Below, piece by piece: positions 8,669 through 17,250 of a stretch of DNA of 64,000 nucleotides (the stretch's first letter is position 1; every line of letters begins with the position of its first letter). The stretch covers positions 1 to 64,000 of the forward strand of contig JAJYWG010000183.1 of the NCBI GenBank assembly GCA_021791615.1, in the 5' to 3' direction. A program made the translations under genes and the position numbers. The DNA is from Actinomycetes bacterium (lineage in GTDB: Bacteria; Actinomycetota; Acidimicrobiia; Acidimicrobiales; RAAP-2). A model generated the notes under the pieces. It was not told where the DNA came from. It searched no databases and saw only the letters and a list, made by a program, of their open reading frames with translations.

Positions 8669-9748
8669 ATGAGCCAGGTCCGGGCCGGAACCGAGGCAGT
8701 GGCAGCAGCCCTGGTGGGGTCGTTGTCGAGCTTTTCTTTGATCGACGTGCTGGACCTCCTGGGGCGCACCGGGCGCTCGGGAGAGCTCCAGGTCGTCGGA
8801 CGCGACGTCGACAAGAAGGTGTGGATCGATCACGGAGACCTGATCGACACCACGGGCGCCGACCCGCATGGCTCGACCCTCTTCGAGCTGGCCTGCATCG
8901 ACGAGGGCTGGTTCTATTTCACGGTCGCCGACCAGGCTCCCGAAGCGTATAGCCGCACGTCCTTGGCATCGCTGATCAGCGATCTAGGCCCGCAGGTGCA
9001 GGAGTGGCGCTCACTCGTGCAAGAACTGCCATTCACTTCGACGATCACCATGTCCTCCTCCACGCCGGCCGCCGAGGTGCAGATCAGCTCCGAGCAGTGG
9101 CAGCTCCTGAGCCTTGTCGGAGCCGGGCGTCCCATCCGCGAGATCGTGGAGGGATCGTCGCTCCACCCCCTCGACACTTTGCGGACTTTGCGTGAGCTCT
9201 TGGTGGCTGGGTTGGTGTCCATCGCGGCGGCACTCGAACCGGAGCCTGCACCAGCGCAGGCGTCATTCGGATCTCGAAGTTCAGATAGCGAACCCGCTCC
9301 GATCGCTGCGACGGACTCAGGGATCTCGAGCATTACCGGCGAGGCCGGGGCCGGGACGCCACCTCTGGTACCCAACCCGTCGTCGACTTCGTCGGAACCG
9401 GCGCATGGAGACTTCCCGTCCAGGCTCCCCCTCCCGCCATTCGCTCCACCTCCACCTCCCCCTCCCCCTCCCCCTCCACCGCCTCCACCACCCCCCGCTC
9501 CGGTATCCACTGCTGGTGCGACGATCGACCCACCAAGCGGTACACCCCACGGATCGGACGTCCCCTCGTCCACCGTTCCCCCATCCCATCCAGACGACGC
9601 ACCCGGTGAGCGCAGCGAGGAGAGCACGGGCTCGTCGAACGGTGACGCGGAGCAGATCCAGATCTCGGTGATGCCTCCGCCGATCACCGGGGATCCGTGG
9701 ACGACCACGATGCCCCAGGACACCGGCACTGGCGACAGCAAGTCCTGA
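8669..9748 (+). CDS. DUF4388 (PATAN-like) protein with poly-proline linker
   Basis: A 359-residue protein. Residues about 15-115 match the DUF4388 pattern (LVGSLSSFSLIDVLDLLGR, then GELQVVGRD, VWIDHGDLI and TLFELACIDEGWFYF), a domain found in bacterial signalling and motility regulators. A winged-helix-like segment follows (ISSEQWQLLSLVGAGRPI...), and then a disordered Ser/Pro-rich tail with seventeen consecutive prolines encoded at 9446-9496. ATG 8669 follows GAGGGGGGT at good distance. It is divergent from the methyltransferase operon. The target is unknown. Confidence 0.7.
   Translation: MSQVRAGTEAVAAALVGSLSSFSLIDVLDLLGRTGRSGELQVVGRDVDKKVWIDHGDLIDTTGADPHGSTLFELACIDEGWFYFTVADQAPEAYSRTSLASLISDLGPQVQEWRSLVQELPFTSTITMSSSTPAAEVQISSEQWQLLSLVGAGRPIREIVEGSSLHPLDTLRTLRELLVAGLVSIAAALEPEPAPAQASFGSRSSDSEPAPIAATDSGISSITGEAGAGTPPLVPNPSSTSSEPAHGDFPSRLPLPPFAPPPPPPPPPPPPPPPPPAPVSTAGATIDPPSGTPHGSDVPSSTVPPSHPDDAPGERSEESTGSSNGDAEQIQISVMPPPITGDPWTTTMPQDTGTGDSKS
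9446..9496 (+). repeat. 17-codon poly-proline tract
   Basis: Seventeen successive proline codons (a CCA/CCT/CCC/CCG mixture) inside the DUF4388 protein. Poly-proline runs stall ribosomes and normally need elongation factor P. Confidence 0.95.
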
Positions 9749-9992
9749 CGCACCGCTTTCCGCCGGCAGCGCGGGCAGCACCCGTTCACCGTCCCTTCGG
9801 GCAGCGCGTGAGACGCGTACAGGGCCCCCAGACCTTTCGGCGCTCCAGCGATCGTTTCGCTCACTCGGACGTTATGCCGCTCGGGATGGTGCGGACGGCT
9901 ACGCACAGATCTGTGATCGAGCTGCCGACGACGGCGAGATCCTTGGCCTGCTCGCAGCGGCACATCCCACCCAGCGGCGCCCGACGCTTCTC

Positions 9993-11000
9993 TTGGCCGC
10001 GGTTCACTACCTCCTCCTTGCCGGCACTGACTCCCCCCTGGCGGACCTGTACCCCACGGTGGCGACTTGGCGACGCGACGGTCCAGGCGGACGAGGACGG
10101 GCACTGCTGACGCCGCCATCCTCACACCGGCCCTCTCGCGAAGGCTGGTACAGCGAATTCGCCGGATTTTGCCGCACGCACCGGGACTTGATCGAAGATC
10201 TGCTGGCCACTCGGTCCACTCAGACGAACGAGATCGGACGCTGCTCCGGGTTGCTCCTCGCTCTTGGGACAATTGCTCGGCACTGCAGCGTTCCGCTCTC
10301 CGTCATCGACCTCGGAGCATCGGCCGGGCTCAACTTGCTTTTCGACCGCTACTCGTACACCTACTCGGTGGAAGGCGGAGCAGAGTGCCGCCTGATCCAC
10401 GCCGGCGACCCGACATCCGCAGTCCGGCTTCAGGCAGGGTTCCGATCGCGGTCGCCTCTCGTGCCCGAGCTCCCCGAGGTGTCCTGGCGAGCCGGGATCG
10501 ACCTCACTCCGGTGAACCCGGCGGACGAGGACGATGCCCTCTGGCTCCTGGCCTGCCAATGGCCCGAGCATCTCGACCGCTTCATCCGCCTCGATGCCGC
10601 GCTCGCCCTCTCCCGGACCATCCCGGACCGCAAGGTCGTCGCCGGCGACCTCGTTGCCGATCTGGGCTCGATCGTCTCCGAAGCTCCTGCGGACACCCAC
10701 CTGTGCATCATGCACACTTGGGTGGCTGCGTACCTCTCCGAGGAGCGCCAGCGTCAACTCGCCGAGCAGGTCGCCAAGATCGCCGCTTCGCGGTCACTGT
10801 CCTGGCTCTACGCCGAAGAGCCCTACGAGAGCCCCGGTCTCCCGACGCCACCGTCACCTGATCCCCGGCCTGAAGAAGCGAAGGGCGCGACGGCCGTGGT
10901 GCTTACCGAATACACACGCGGTCACAGCGTCGGTCCTTGGCGCATCGCCGACATGCACCCGCATGGCCGGTGGGTGCACTGGTGGGGCCGACCAGTCTGA
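9993..11000 (+). CDS. DUF2332 family protein, start unresolved
   Basis: The first in-frame start is TTG 9993, giving 335 residues, but family-like sequence clearly begins earlier. From about 9843 the same frame reads RSFRSLGRYAARDGADGY..., then LLAAAHPTQRRPTLLLAAVHYLLLAG. The frame is open back to a TGA at 9669-9671, and I find no ATG, GTG or TTG between there and 9993. Either a frameshift has separated the start (GTG 9808 lies in another frame) or an unusual start is used. Conserved features include VIDLGASAGLNLLFDRY and HTWVAAYLS. DUF2332 proteins have no established function; the glycine motif is methyltransferase-like. It converges with dinB, 33 bases away. Confidence 0.7.
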   Translation: MAAVHYLLLAGTDSPLADLYPTVATWRRDGPGGRGRALLTPPSSHRPSREGWYSEFAGFCRTHRDLIEDLLATRSTQTNEIGRCSGLLLALGTIARHCSVPLSVIDLGASAGLNLLFDRYSYTYSVEGGAECRLIHAGDPTSAVRLQAGFRSRSPLVPELPEVSWRAGIDLTPVNPADEDDALWLLACQWPEHLDRFIRLDAALALSRTIPDRKVVAGDLVADLGSIVSEAPADTHLCIMHTWVAAYLSEERQRQLAEQVAKIAASRSLSWLYAEEPYESPGLPTPPSPDPRPEEAKGATAVVLTEYTRGHSVGPWRIADMHPHGRWVHWWGRPV

Positions 11001-11033
11001 GTGGTGCCGGTGGCTCCCGGCAGCATGTGCGCG

Positions 11034-12383
11034 TCATTTCCGCGAGATGTCCGGTCCCCAGGGGGCCTCACGACGACCTGGAACGGAGATCCCGCCTGCG
11101 TCGACCATGGCGGCCGATCCTACGGCAGACCGTCCGAACCGCTCCCGGATGGCATCCACGGCGGCTGCGACATTGTGCCAGTCCTCTTGCAGCTCGACCG
11201 CCCGCCGCCACTGGATGTCTGCTACGGGTTCCTCCTCGTTTGGTCCATGCTCCGACGACCCCCTGGCTCGCGAAGTGTCGACACCGACCTCCCCGTCGAT
11301 GCCGGGAACGTCGAACCGGAGTTGCTCGCCATTGCCTCCTTGGTCCAGGCCCGAAGCCGTGATGCCCAGCAGACGCACGCCATCGCACAGATCAACCGTA
11401 CGAAGCAGCGTGACCGCCACCACCCTTACCGCAGCGGCAGTGTCGATCCCTCTTCCCAGCGTGTGGGATCGGGACACCACGGACATATCGGACCGCTTGA
11501 TCTTCAGCGTCACCGTGCGTGCGCGTGATGCCGAGGATCTCAACGCCCCCGCCACCACGTCGGCCATCCTCACCACTTCGCGCTTCAGCGCTTCGAAGTC
11601 GTAGAGATCCGCGGCGAACGTCTCTTCGTGGCCAAGCGACTTCGCCCTCCTGCCTGGGATCACCGGGTCCGTGTCGATCCCACGCGCCAGTGCAGCCAGG
11701 CGCGCCCCTTGGGCAGACCCCAGCCGGGCCGTCAGCACCGGAGCCGGCACTCGGGCAAGATCGCCCACGGTCACCAGGCCAAGGCCGTGAAGCACGGTCG
11801 CCGTTGCCGGTCCCACGCCCCATAGGGACTCCACGGGCAGCGGGCGCAGGAATGCAAGCTCGTCAGCTGGATGCACGGCGAGCACCCCTTCTCCTTCTCG
11901 CATCATTCCGGCGCCCACCCTCGGCTTGGCCGCCCTCGATGCCAACTTCGCGATCAGCTTCGAACGCCCAACCCCGACCGAGCACTTGAGCCTCAGCTCG
12001 TCGCCGACGCGCTGGCGGATCTCGTGACCCGTCACGTCGGGCGCACCTTTGCGCCCCCACGACCCGGTCACGTCCAAGAACGCTTCATCCAGGCCGATCG
12101 GCTCGACGACGGGCGTGAAGGACTCGAGCACCCCGAGCAGCTTGGCACTGACCTCCGCGTAGCGTGAGTACCGCCCTGCGATGAACACCGCTTCGGGGCA
12201 GAGCCTCCGAGCTCGGACCGAGGGCATGGCCGATCGGACACCAAACCTTCTGGCCTCGTAGTTGCACGAAGCCACCGCGCCGCGGGCCCCGCTGCCACCG
12301 ACGATGACCGGTCGTCCCACCAGGGACGGTTCGTCCAGCTCTTCGACCGACGCGAAGAACGCATCCATGTCGACGTGGAGCAC
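11034..12383 (-). CDS. dinB: DNA polymerase IV (Y-family translesion polymerase)
   Basis: About 449 residues. The N-terminal LHVDMDAFFASVEEL holds the first metal-binding Asp, and PIGLDEAFLDVTGS supplies the second Asp and the catalytic Glu. The helix-hairpin-helix segment (LWGVGPATATVLHGLGLVTVGDLA) and little-finger domain follow. It copies damaged DNA with low fidelity. The GTG at 12383 just before LHVDMD is the likely start; longer in-frame starts lack homology. The C-terminus has about 90 residues beyond the little finger without the usual clear beta-clamp-binding motif. No SOS box is visible upstream even though lexA is nearby. Confidence 0.9.
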   Translation of the reverse strand: MLHVDMDAFFASVEELDEPSLVGRPVIVGGSGARGAVASCNYEARRFGVRSAMPSVRARRLCPEAVFIAGRYSRYAEVSAKLLGVLESFTPVVEPIGLDEAFLDVTGSWGRKGAPDVTGHEIRQRVGDELRLKCSVGVGRSKLIAKLASRAAKPRVGAGMMREGEGVLAVHPADELAFLRPLPVESLWGVGPATATVLHGLGLVTVGDLARVPAPVLTARLGSAQGARLAALARGIDTDPVIPGRRAKSLGHEETFAADLYDFEALKREVVRMADVVAGALRSSASRARTVTLKIKRSDMSVVSRSHTLGRGIDTAAAVRVVAVTLLRTVDLCDGVRLLGITASGLDQGGNGEQLRFDVPGIDGEVGVDTSRARGSSEHGPNEEEPVADIQWRRAVELQEDWHNVAAAVDAIRERFGRSAVGSAAMVDAGGISVPGRREAPWGPDISRK

Positions 12384-12492
12384 GGCCGGGCTCCAAGGGC
12401 TGTTCGAAGCAGTCAATCCCGGCTCACCCGGCTGCACGATCGAGCTCTGGCACGGACAGCCATGGCACACGTACCCGCCAGGCGCGTGGTGG

Positions 12493-13242
12493 TCATCCGG
12501 CGACCTCCCCGACATGCAAGAGCCGGAAGCCTTCGGCGAATGCCACGCCGGCACGGCGGCCCTCTTCGGCTGCCCGGCGGCGCACGGCGTCTCTCGCCCA
12601 GACTCCCTCCCCATCGGAGAACTGGCTCCCGTGACACCCGACTGCCTCGATCTTTTGCTCCACGAACGCCGTGATGTCGATCCAGACGTCCGGTTCAAGG
12701 GTGCCCGTGAGAAATGCCTGGGAAACCTGATGGGGCGGACCGGCATGCGGAAAGTACAGCGGCAGGGCCGACGCAGGTGCCACTGCGTCGAGCATCGCCC
12801 AGCCCGCAGCACGGTGATCGCGGTGGTTGACGTACTCCCGGCCAAAGAAGACCGCAGTGGGATCGTGCCCTACGACGGCGTCGGGCCGTATCTCGCGAAC
12901 CGCCCCCACGATCTCCTCTCGCAGCGTGCTGCGCTCTTCGAGCTCCCCATCAGGTGCTCCCAAGACACGATGGCTGGCGAGACCCATCGCCGACGCCGAC
13001 GCCGCCAGCTCGGCCGATCGCTGCAGCACCAGCTCGTTGCCCGTGAGCGAAGTGTCAAGCGTTCCTTTCCCGCCATCGGTGCACACGATCAGGTGCACCG
13101 CACACCCTGCCGCCGCCCACTTGGCGAGCGCTCCCCCACATGCGATGGCGGCGTCATCAGGGTGGGCATAGACCGCAAGGACCGCGGACGGAACGTCGCC
13201 GAGCACCTCACCAAGCTCCCGACCACCTCGGATGTCGCTCAC
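12493..13242 (-). CDS. PIG-L / LmbE family deacetylase
   Basis: A 249-residue zinc-dependent N-deacetylase. AHPDD (residues 26-30) and NHRDH near 139 give the metal-binding residues. Actinobacterial relatives deacetylate GlcNAc-inositol or mycothiol conjugates, or sugar-bearing lipids and metabolites; sequence alone does not choose among them. The GTG start overlaps the nrdR stop (GTGA), so the two are co-translated. dinB follows after about 110 bases. Confidence 0.85.
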   Translation of the reverse strand: MSDIRGGRELGEVLGDVPSAVLAVYAHPDDAAIACGGALAKWAAAGCAVHLIVCTDGGKGTLDTSLTGNELVLQRSAELAASASAMGLASHRVLGAPDGELEERSTLREEIVGAVREIRPDAVVGHDPTAVFFGREYVNHRDHRAAGWAMLDAVAPASALPLYFPHAGPPHQVSQAFLTGTLEPDVWIDITAFVEQKIEAVGCHGSQFSDGEGVWARDAVRRRAAEEGRRAGVAFAEGFRLLHVGEVAG

Positions 13243-13706
13243 CGCCGGTGCTTCGGCTCCGTCTTGGCGAGAAGCCCGACTTCACGGGCGAAATCACCGG
13301 GTTCCTCGAACCCCTTGTACACGCTCGCAAACCGGACATACGCCACGTGGTCCAGCACTTGCAGCCGATCCAAGACGGCCAGGCCCACCTGTTCGGTGGT
13401 CGGTTCATCCACCTGCGCCCGCAAGTCCTCCTCGACACTTTGCGCCAGCTGCTCCATCGCCTCCGGGGACACTGGACGGTTCTTGCACGCCGCCCGAACT
13501 CCTTCGATCACCTTGGAGCGTTCGAACGGCTCTCGTATGCCGGCACGCTTCACCACCCACAGAGGCTGCTCCTCGATCCGCTCGAACGTCGTGAAGCGCC
13601 GCCCGCAACTCAGACACTCCCGGCGCCGGCGGATCGCAATACCCTCCTCAGACATTCGCGAGTCCACCACTCGATCGTCCTCACTCGAGCACCACGGGCA
13701 TCGCAC
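13239..13706 (-). CDS. nrdR: Transcriptional repressor of ribonucleotide reductase genes
   Basis: A 155-residue NrdR. The zinc ribbon has Cys3, Cys6, Cys31 and Cys34, followed by the basic patch RRRRECLSCGRRFTTFER. The ATP-cone domain starts at VVKRAGIREPFERSKVIEG. NrdR binds ATP/dATP and represses nrd operons. The GTG start gives the canonical N-terminus MRCPWC. Length and context (next to the lexA/LysM pair) match actinobacterial nrdR. It overlaps the PIG-L gene by four bases. Confidence 0.95.
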   Translation of the reverse strand: MRCPWCSSEDDRVVDSRMSEEGIAIRRRRECLSCGRRFTTFERIEEQPLWVVKRAGIREPFERSKVIEGVRAACKNRPVSPEAMEQLAQSVEEDLRAQVDEPTTEQVGLAVLDRLQVLDHVAYVRFASVYKGFEEPGDFAREVGLLAKTEPKHRR

Positions 13707-13727
13707 ACAGCGACGTTACCGCTGCTG

Positions 13728-14174
13728 TCAGGGTACGTGGATACGTTCCCCGGGGACGACGACTGCCGACCCGATCTCCTGCTCGAGCTCGGTGGCAAGC
13801 GGTCTGGGGTCTCGGCCGGGCTCGAAGTGCTGCGCAATCTTCGACAAGGTGTCCCCGGGCTGCACCACGTACGTGAACCCTCCGCCCGGTACGACCGCGC
13901 CGGTACCTCCGACCGGCCTGCCGCCCAACGCTGCGACGGGCAAGGCCAGAAGAAGCACCGCGACGCAGGCCACGATGAGCGCTGCAAACCGGTTCCGCCT
14001 GCTCCGGCGAGCCCTCCGCTCCCGGCGACGCTCGCTCACGTCGCGCACGACCTCGACGACCGCGAGCGGCGCATCCTCGCCACGTCCGGCGCCAACGGCC
14101 CCGACCAGGCGCAGTACCGGCCGACCTGGCACCGCCCTGATGTCCACTTCGGCTATCGCCACTCCCGTTCCCAC
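13728..14174 (-). CDS. LysM membrane protein, YneA/ChiZ-like SOS division suppressor
   Basis: A 148-residue protein. A charged cytoplasmic N-terminus ends in an Arg-rich stretch (SERRRERRARRSRRNR, 48-63), then comes one membrane helix (about 63-83) and an extracellular LysM domain (YVVQPGDTLSKIAQHF, from about 102). Size, topology and its position divergent from lexA match Bacillus YneA and mycobacterial Rv2719c-type proteins, which are induced by DNA damage and slow cell division. The shared intergenic region has two SOS boxes, so LexA probably represses it. The exact start among several GTGs is uncertain. Assignment to a division role is inference from context. Confidence 0.75.
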   Translation of the reverse strand: MGTGVAIAEVDIRAVPGRPVLRLVGAVGAGRGEDAPLAVVEVVRDVSERRRERRARRSRRNRFAALIVACVAVLLLALPVAALGGRPVGGTGAVVPGGGFTYVVQPGDTLSKIAQHFEPGRDPRPLATELEQEIGSAVVVPGERIHVP

Positions 14175-14245
14175 CCTTTCCCTCGAGCGACTTCAGCATC
14201 GGAAGCCCTGGGAGAACACCTGTTCGTCATCATCTCATCCAATCA

Positions 14246-14259
14246 CGAACATACGTTCG
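14246..14259. promoter_or_regulatory. LexA operator (SOS box), perfect
   Basis: CGAACATACGTTCG is a perfect palindrome of the Gram-positive/actinobacterial form CGAAC-N4-GTTCG. It lies between the LysM gene and lexA, nearer the LysM gene. Confidence 0.92.
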
Positions 14260-14274
14260 TGTCAAGTGTTTTTT

Positions 14275-14288
14275 CGAACACATGTTTG
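14275..14288. promoter_or_regulatory. Second LexA operator, one mismatch
   Basis: CGAACACATGTTTG matches CGAAC-N4-GTTCG at all but one position. It is 29 bp centre-to-centre from the first box, nearly three helical turns, so dimers would lie on similar faces. It is nearer lexA and suits autoregulation. Confidence 0.8.
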
Positions 14289-14384
14289 CTATCCGCGCGG
14301 AACGTGTGTACGATGTCCCAGTCGCCCACCGACCCGGTAGGCGACTGGGGTTCTCCGCTGGGGGATCGTTCGAGGAGGGTGGGC

Positions 14385-15014
14385 ATGGCTGAAGCGCTGA
14401 GCGGCAAGCGGGAGCAGATACTCGAGTTCATCGGGCAGTGCATCCGCGAGAGGGGCTACCCGCCGTCGGTGCGGGAGATCGGCGATGCAGTCGGGCTGGC
14501 CTCCTCCTCCACCGTCCACACGCACCTCGCCGTGCTCCAACGCGAGGGGTACCTGCAGCGGGACCCGACCAAGCCTCGGGCCATCCAGGTTCGCTACGAC
14601 CCCTCATCCAAGGCGGCCATGGCCGCCGGTCCGGTCCGTCATGTTCCATTGATCGGAGACGTCGCCGCCGGGACCGGGGTCCTGGCCCAGGAGAACGTCG
14701 AGGAGGTGATGGCCCTCCCCGAGCAGTTCACCGGCACCGGTTCCACGTTCATGCTCCGGGTGCGCGGGGACTCGATGATCGGCGCCGGGATCCTCGACGG
14801 AGACTACGTCGTGGTCCGCCAGCAACCCGATGCCAATCCCGGCGACGTCGTCGTCGCCGGGATCCCCGACGGTGAGGCGACCGTGAAGTTCTACGACCAC
14901 CGCGACGGGCAGGTGGTCCTCTCACCGGCCAACCCCGATATGGAGCCGCTGCGGTTCGATGCCTCCGAGGTCGTCGTGTTCGGGCGAGTGGTCACCGTCT
15001 TACGACGGATCTGA
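14385..15014 (+). CDS. lexA: LexA repressor, SOS regulator
   Basis: 209 residues, the normal LexA length. The winged helix has PPSVREIGDAVGLASSSTVHTHL (about 26-48). The cleavage site is Ala95-Gly96 in GDVAAGTGV. The catalytic dyad is Ser130 (VRGDSM) and Lys168 (ATVKFY). RecA filaments trigger self-cleavage and release SOS genes. ATG 14385 follows GAGGAGGGT, a much better start than ATG 14313 upstream. The 5' region holds two SOS boxes shared with the divergent LysM gene. Confidence 0.97.
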   Translation: MAEALSGKREQILEFIGQCIRERGYPPSVREIGDAVGLASSSTVHTHLAVLQREGYLQRDPTKPRAIQVRYDPSSKAAMAAGPVRHVPLIGDVAAGTGVLAQENVEEVMALPEQFTGTGSTFMLRVRGDSMIGAGILDGDYVVVRQQPDANPGDVVVAGIPDGEATVKFYDHRDGQVVLSPANPDMEPLRFDASEVVVFGRVVTVLRRI

Positions 15015-15040
15015 TCGCCTCTCTGACCGGCCGCCGCCGC

Positions 15041-15880
15041 TCACGTCCACAGGCGGTCCGTATAGGTGTCGGTGCCCGGAATGGTGGGGATGAAGGGGAG
15101 CGCGGCCACCACGGTCGCGAGCCCGGAAGCCTCGATCGAACGCCGGTGGGAGGCAATCGCGGCTTCCCACGCATGGAACGGATCGGTCTTGAAGAACCAC
15201 AACAGCAGGGTGCGACGGTCGTCTGCGTCCTGACGGGGAACATCTCCAGGGGCGTCGATGAGCAACGGGAGCGGCGAGAACGAGGCGACCAGACCAGCGT
15301 CGGTTGCAGGCAGCAGCGCCGGCAGATGCTCATGGCGGAGCCAGTGATCGAGGTCCTCGGCCTTCGTAGCAGCCGAGCGATCGATCCATATCGCGACGAG
15401 GCCATTGAACGGGTGGTCGAGCGCCAGTTCGACGGGGACCCCGTCGGTATCGCTCACGACCTCCCAGGAGAACTTGTACAAGAGCGTATGGACGTGGTCA
15501 CGGTGCTCGAACATCCGTCCGGCCGCATGGAGAGCCCGGACCTGTCGGACAGCCCAGCGGTTCCAAATGTCGTGGTACCCGTCGAGCACCCAGTAGAGGG
15601 CCATGTACGAACCTCGCATCGGCTCGCCGGTGATTTCAGAAGGATCGGGGTCACGAAGCGCCTTGAGCTCGCGCGTCGCAACGAAGCGCCTTCCGGCGAA
15701 GTTGTAGGGACCGACCATGCACCCGGCGTAGAAATGGTCTCTCTCGTACCACCGGTTGTAGTCGACCTCGTGGCCACGATGGGGCTCGACAACGGTGAGG
15801 AGCATCGAGCCGAGCTTCACCGGCTCTGCACCGGCCGTCACCTCGATCGGACGTGGGACCTTCTTCGGTGCTTCGGGCAT
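15041..15880 (-). CDS. Conserved protein of unknown function, internally duplicated
   Basis: A 279-residue soluble protein that I do not place in a named family. Two segments look related: DYNRWYERDHFYAGCMVGPYN (about 40-60) and DLDHWLRHEHLPALLPATDAG (about 177-197). Both have an aromatic-x-x-(D/E)-H-(F/L) pattern typical of dimeric alpha-beta barrel (EthD-like) domains, so it may be a fused pair of such domains. The C-terminus has LPFIPTIPGTDTYTDRLW. It converges with lexA, 26 bases apart, and has no operon partner. Confidence 0.6.
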   Translation of the reverse strand: MPEAPKKVPRPIEVTAGAEPVKLGSMLLTVVEPHRGHEVDYNRWYERDHFYAGCMVGPYNFAGRRFVATRELKALRDPDPSEITGEPMRGSYMALYWVLDGYHDIWNRWAVRQVRALHAAGRMFEHRDHVHTLLYKFSWEVVSDTDGVPVELALDHPFNGLVAIWIDRSAATKAEDLDHWLRHEHLPALLPATDAGLVASFSPLPLLIDAPGDVPRQDADDRRTLLLWFFKTDPFHAWEAAIASHRRSIEASGLATVVAALPFIPTIPGTDTYTDRLWT

Positions 15881-16158
15881 GGGCCGAACGTAACACCGCC
15901 CGCGCGGCTGCCGTGACGCGAAGGCCGTTCGGCCACGGTCTCCTCAGACGGGTGGCAGGGAGCCCGTCGCCACCGGGGCACGGTCCGGGGTCGCTACTCT
16001 GCCGGCCGGCGCTACCGGTGGTACATCTCCACAGTGGCTGTGAAGACGGGCCCCGTTGAACCACTGCACCCATGAGAGGGTGGCCAGCTCTCACCGGCTG
16101 GCCGGCCAGGTCCTTGGTCTTCTCCCACCGAATACGAGGGTCGCGAGATGCGCTCGAC

Positions 16159-17250
16159 CTATCGGATCCAACCGGCGTCGTCGTCCGCAAGAAGGCCGGC
16201 CAGCACTCCCCTCACGCGCTCGAGGGAGGCACCAGGCACCCGCTCGTCGCTGCGATGGGCCAGGAGCGGATCACCGGGTCCGAAATTGGCCGCAGGGATG
16301 CCGCGAGCCGCGAAGCGGGCGACGTCGGTCCAGCCGACCTTGGCCCGCGGTGCTTCCCCACTCGCTGACACGAGGGCGGCGACGAATGGCTGGTCGAGTG
16401 CCGGCGGAGCGCCGGCGGCCTGGTCCACCACGTCGATGGCGTCCCCCGGGCGATGCTCCAGCGAATCGGCGACAAGTGCTTCGAGAAAGGCCCGGGCGCC
16501 ACGATCGTCACGATCTGGCGCGTAGCGGTAATTGACGACGAGCGCCGCAGCGTCTGGTACGACGTTGCCGGCGACGCCGCCTTCCACACCGACCGCCTGG
16601 AGCTGCTCCACGAACTCGCAGCCGTCGATCACCACCGAACGCCCCTCCCAGGCGGCGATGCGTTCGAGCACTGGCGCCAGCCGATGGATGGCGTTCACCC
16701 CGGTGAACGGCCGGGCCGTGTGTGCCCGTTCCCCGCTGAGCCGGATGACGGCCCTCATCGTTCCCTGGCACCCGGCTTCCACCCGCCCATCGGTCGGTTC
16801 CGCCAGGATGGCCGCATCGGCCGCCATGAGGGCGGGGCACGCGGCGAAAACCTCCTCGAGACCGCTCTCGCTCCGTGCCACCTCTTCGCGTGCGTAGAAG
16901 CACCAGGTCACGTCCACGACCGGGGCCGCAATTGCACGGGCCACGTCGACCATGACGGCAAGTCCCCCCTTCATGTCGGCCGCCCCGAGCCCCCACAGCA
17001 CGTCGCCGTCGAGACGGGCGCCGGCGTTCCCCGCCGGAGGAACGGTGTCAAGGTGCCCGGCGACGACGATGCGGCGCTCGCGCCCCAGGTTGGTCGCTGC
17101 CACGACGTTGTCACCGATGCGCACGACATCGAGCCACGCCAGACCAGACAGCTCGTCCGCCACCCGCTCGGCCAATCTGGACTCCTCGCGGCTGACCGAC
17201 GGGATGTCCACGAACGCCGCGGCCAAGGCCAGCAGTTCGCTGCTGCTCAC
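16159..17250 (-). CDS. dapE: Succinyl-diaminopimelate desuccinylase
   Basis: 363-residue M20-family metallohydrolase that removes succinate from N-succinyl-L,L-DAP. Metal-site motifs are GHLDTVP, GLGAADMKGG (bridging Asp) and the catalytic Glu region YAREEVAR. The dimerisation lid is present (SGERAHTARPFTGVNAIHR). The GTG start overlaps the dapD stop (GTGA). It is the last gene of the run miaB-miaA-dapF-hflX-dapC-dapD-dapE. Confidence 0.92.
   Translation of the reverse strand: MSSSELLALAAAFVDIPSVSREESRLAERVADELSGLAWLDVVRIGDNVVAATNLGRERRIVVAGHLDTVPPAGNAGARLDGDVLWGLGAADMKGGLAVMVDVARAIAAPVVDVTWCFYAREEVARSESGLEEVFAACPALMAADAAILAEPTDGRVEAGCQGTMRAVIRLSGERAHTARPFTGVNAIHRLAPVLERIAAWEGRSVVIDGCEFVEQLQAVGVEGGVAGNVVPDAAALVVNYRYAPDRDDRGARAFLEALVADSLEHRPGDAIDVVDQAAGAPPALDQPFVAALVSASGEAPRAKVGWTDVARFAARGIPAANFGPGDPLLAHRSDERVPGASLERVRGVLAGLLADDDAGWIR

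Noticed and set aside
8914..10272. Long minus-strand open frame with a poly-glycine run
   Set aside because: It is the antisense of the DUF4388 gene; the Gly run mirrors the proline tract and no homology is visible.
12384..12492. SOS box for dinB
   Set aside because: A TGTTCGAAGC segment is present but lacks the spaced CGAAC/GTTCG half-sites.
12262..14340. 692-codon plus-strand open frame and the long frame leading into lexA
   Set aside because: They run antisense to dinB, the PIG-L gene, nrdR and the LysM gene, with no conserved motifs before lexA.
15881..16158. tRNA or small RNA gene in the gap before dapE
   Set aside because: No cloverleaf or T-loop consensus; only GC-rich filler is seen.
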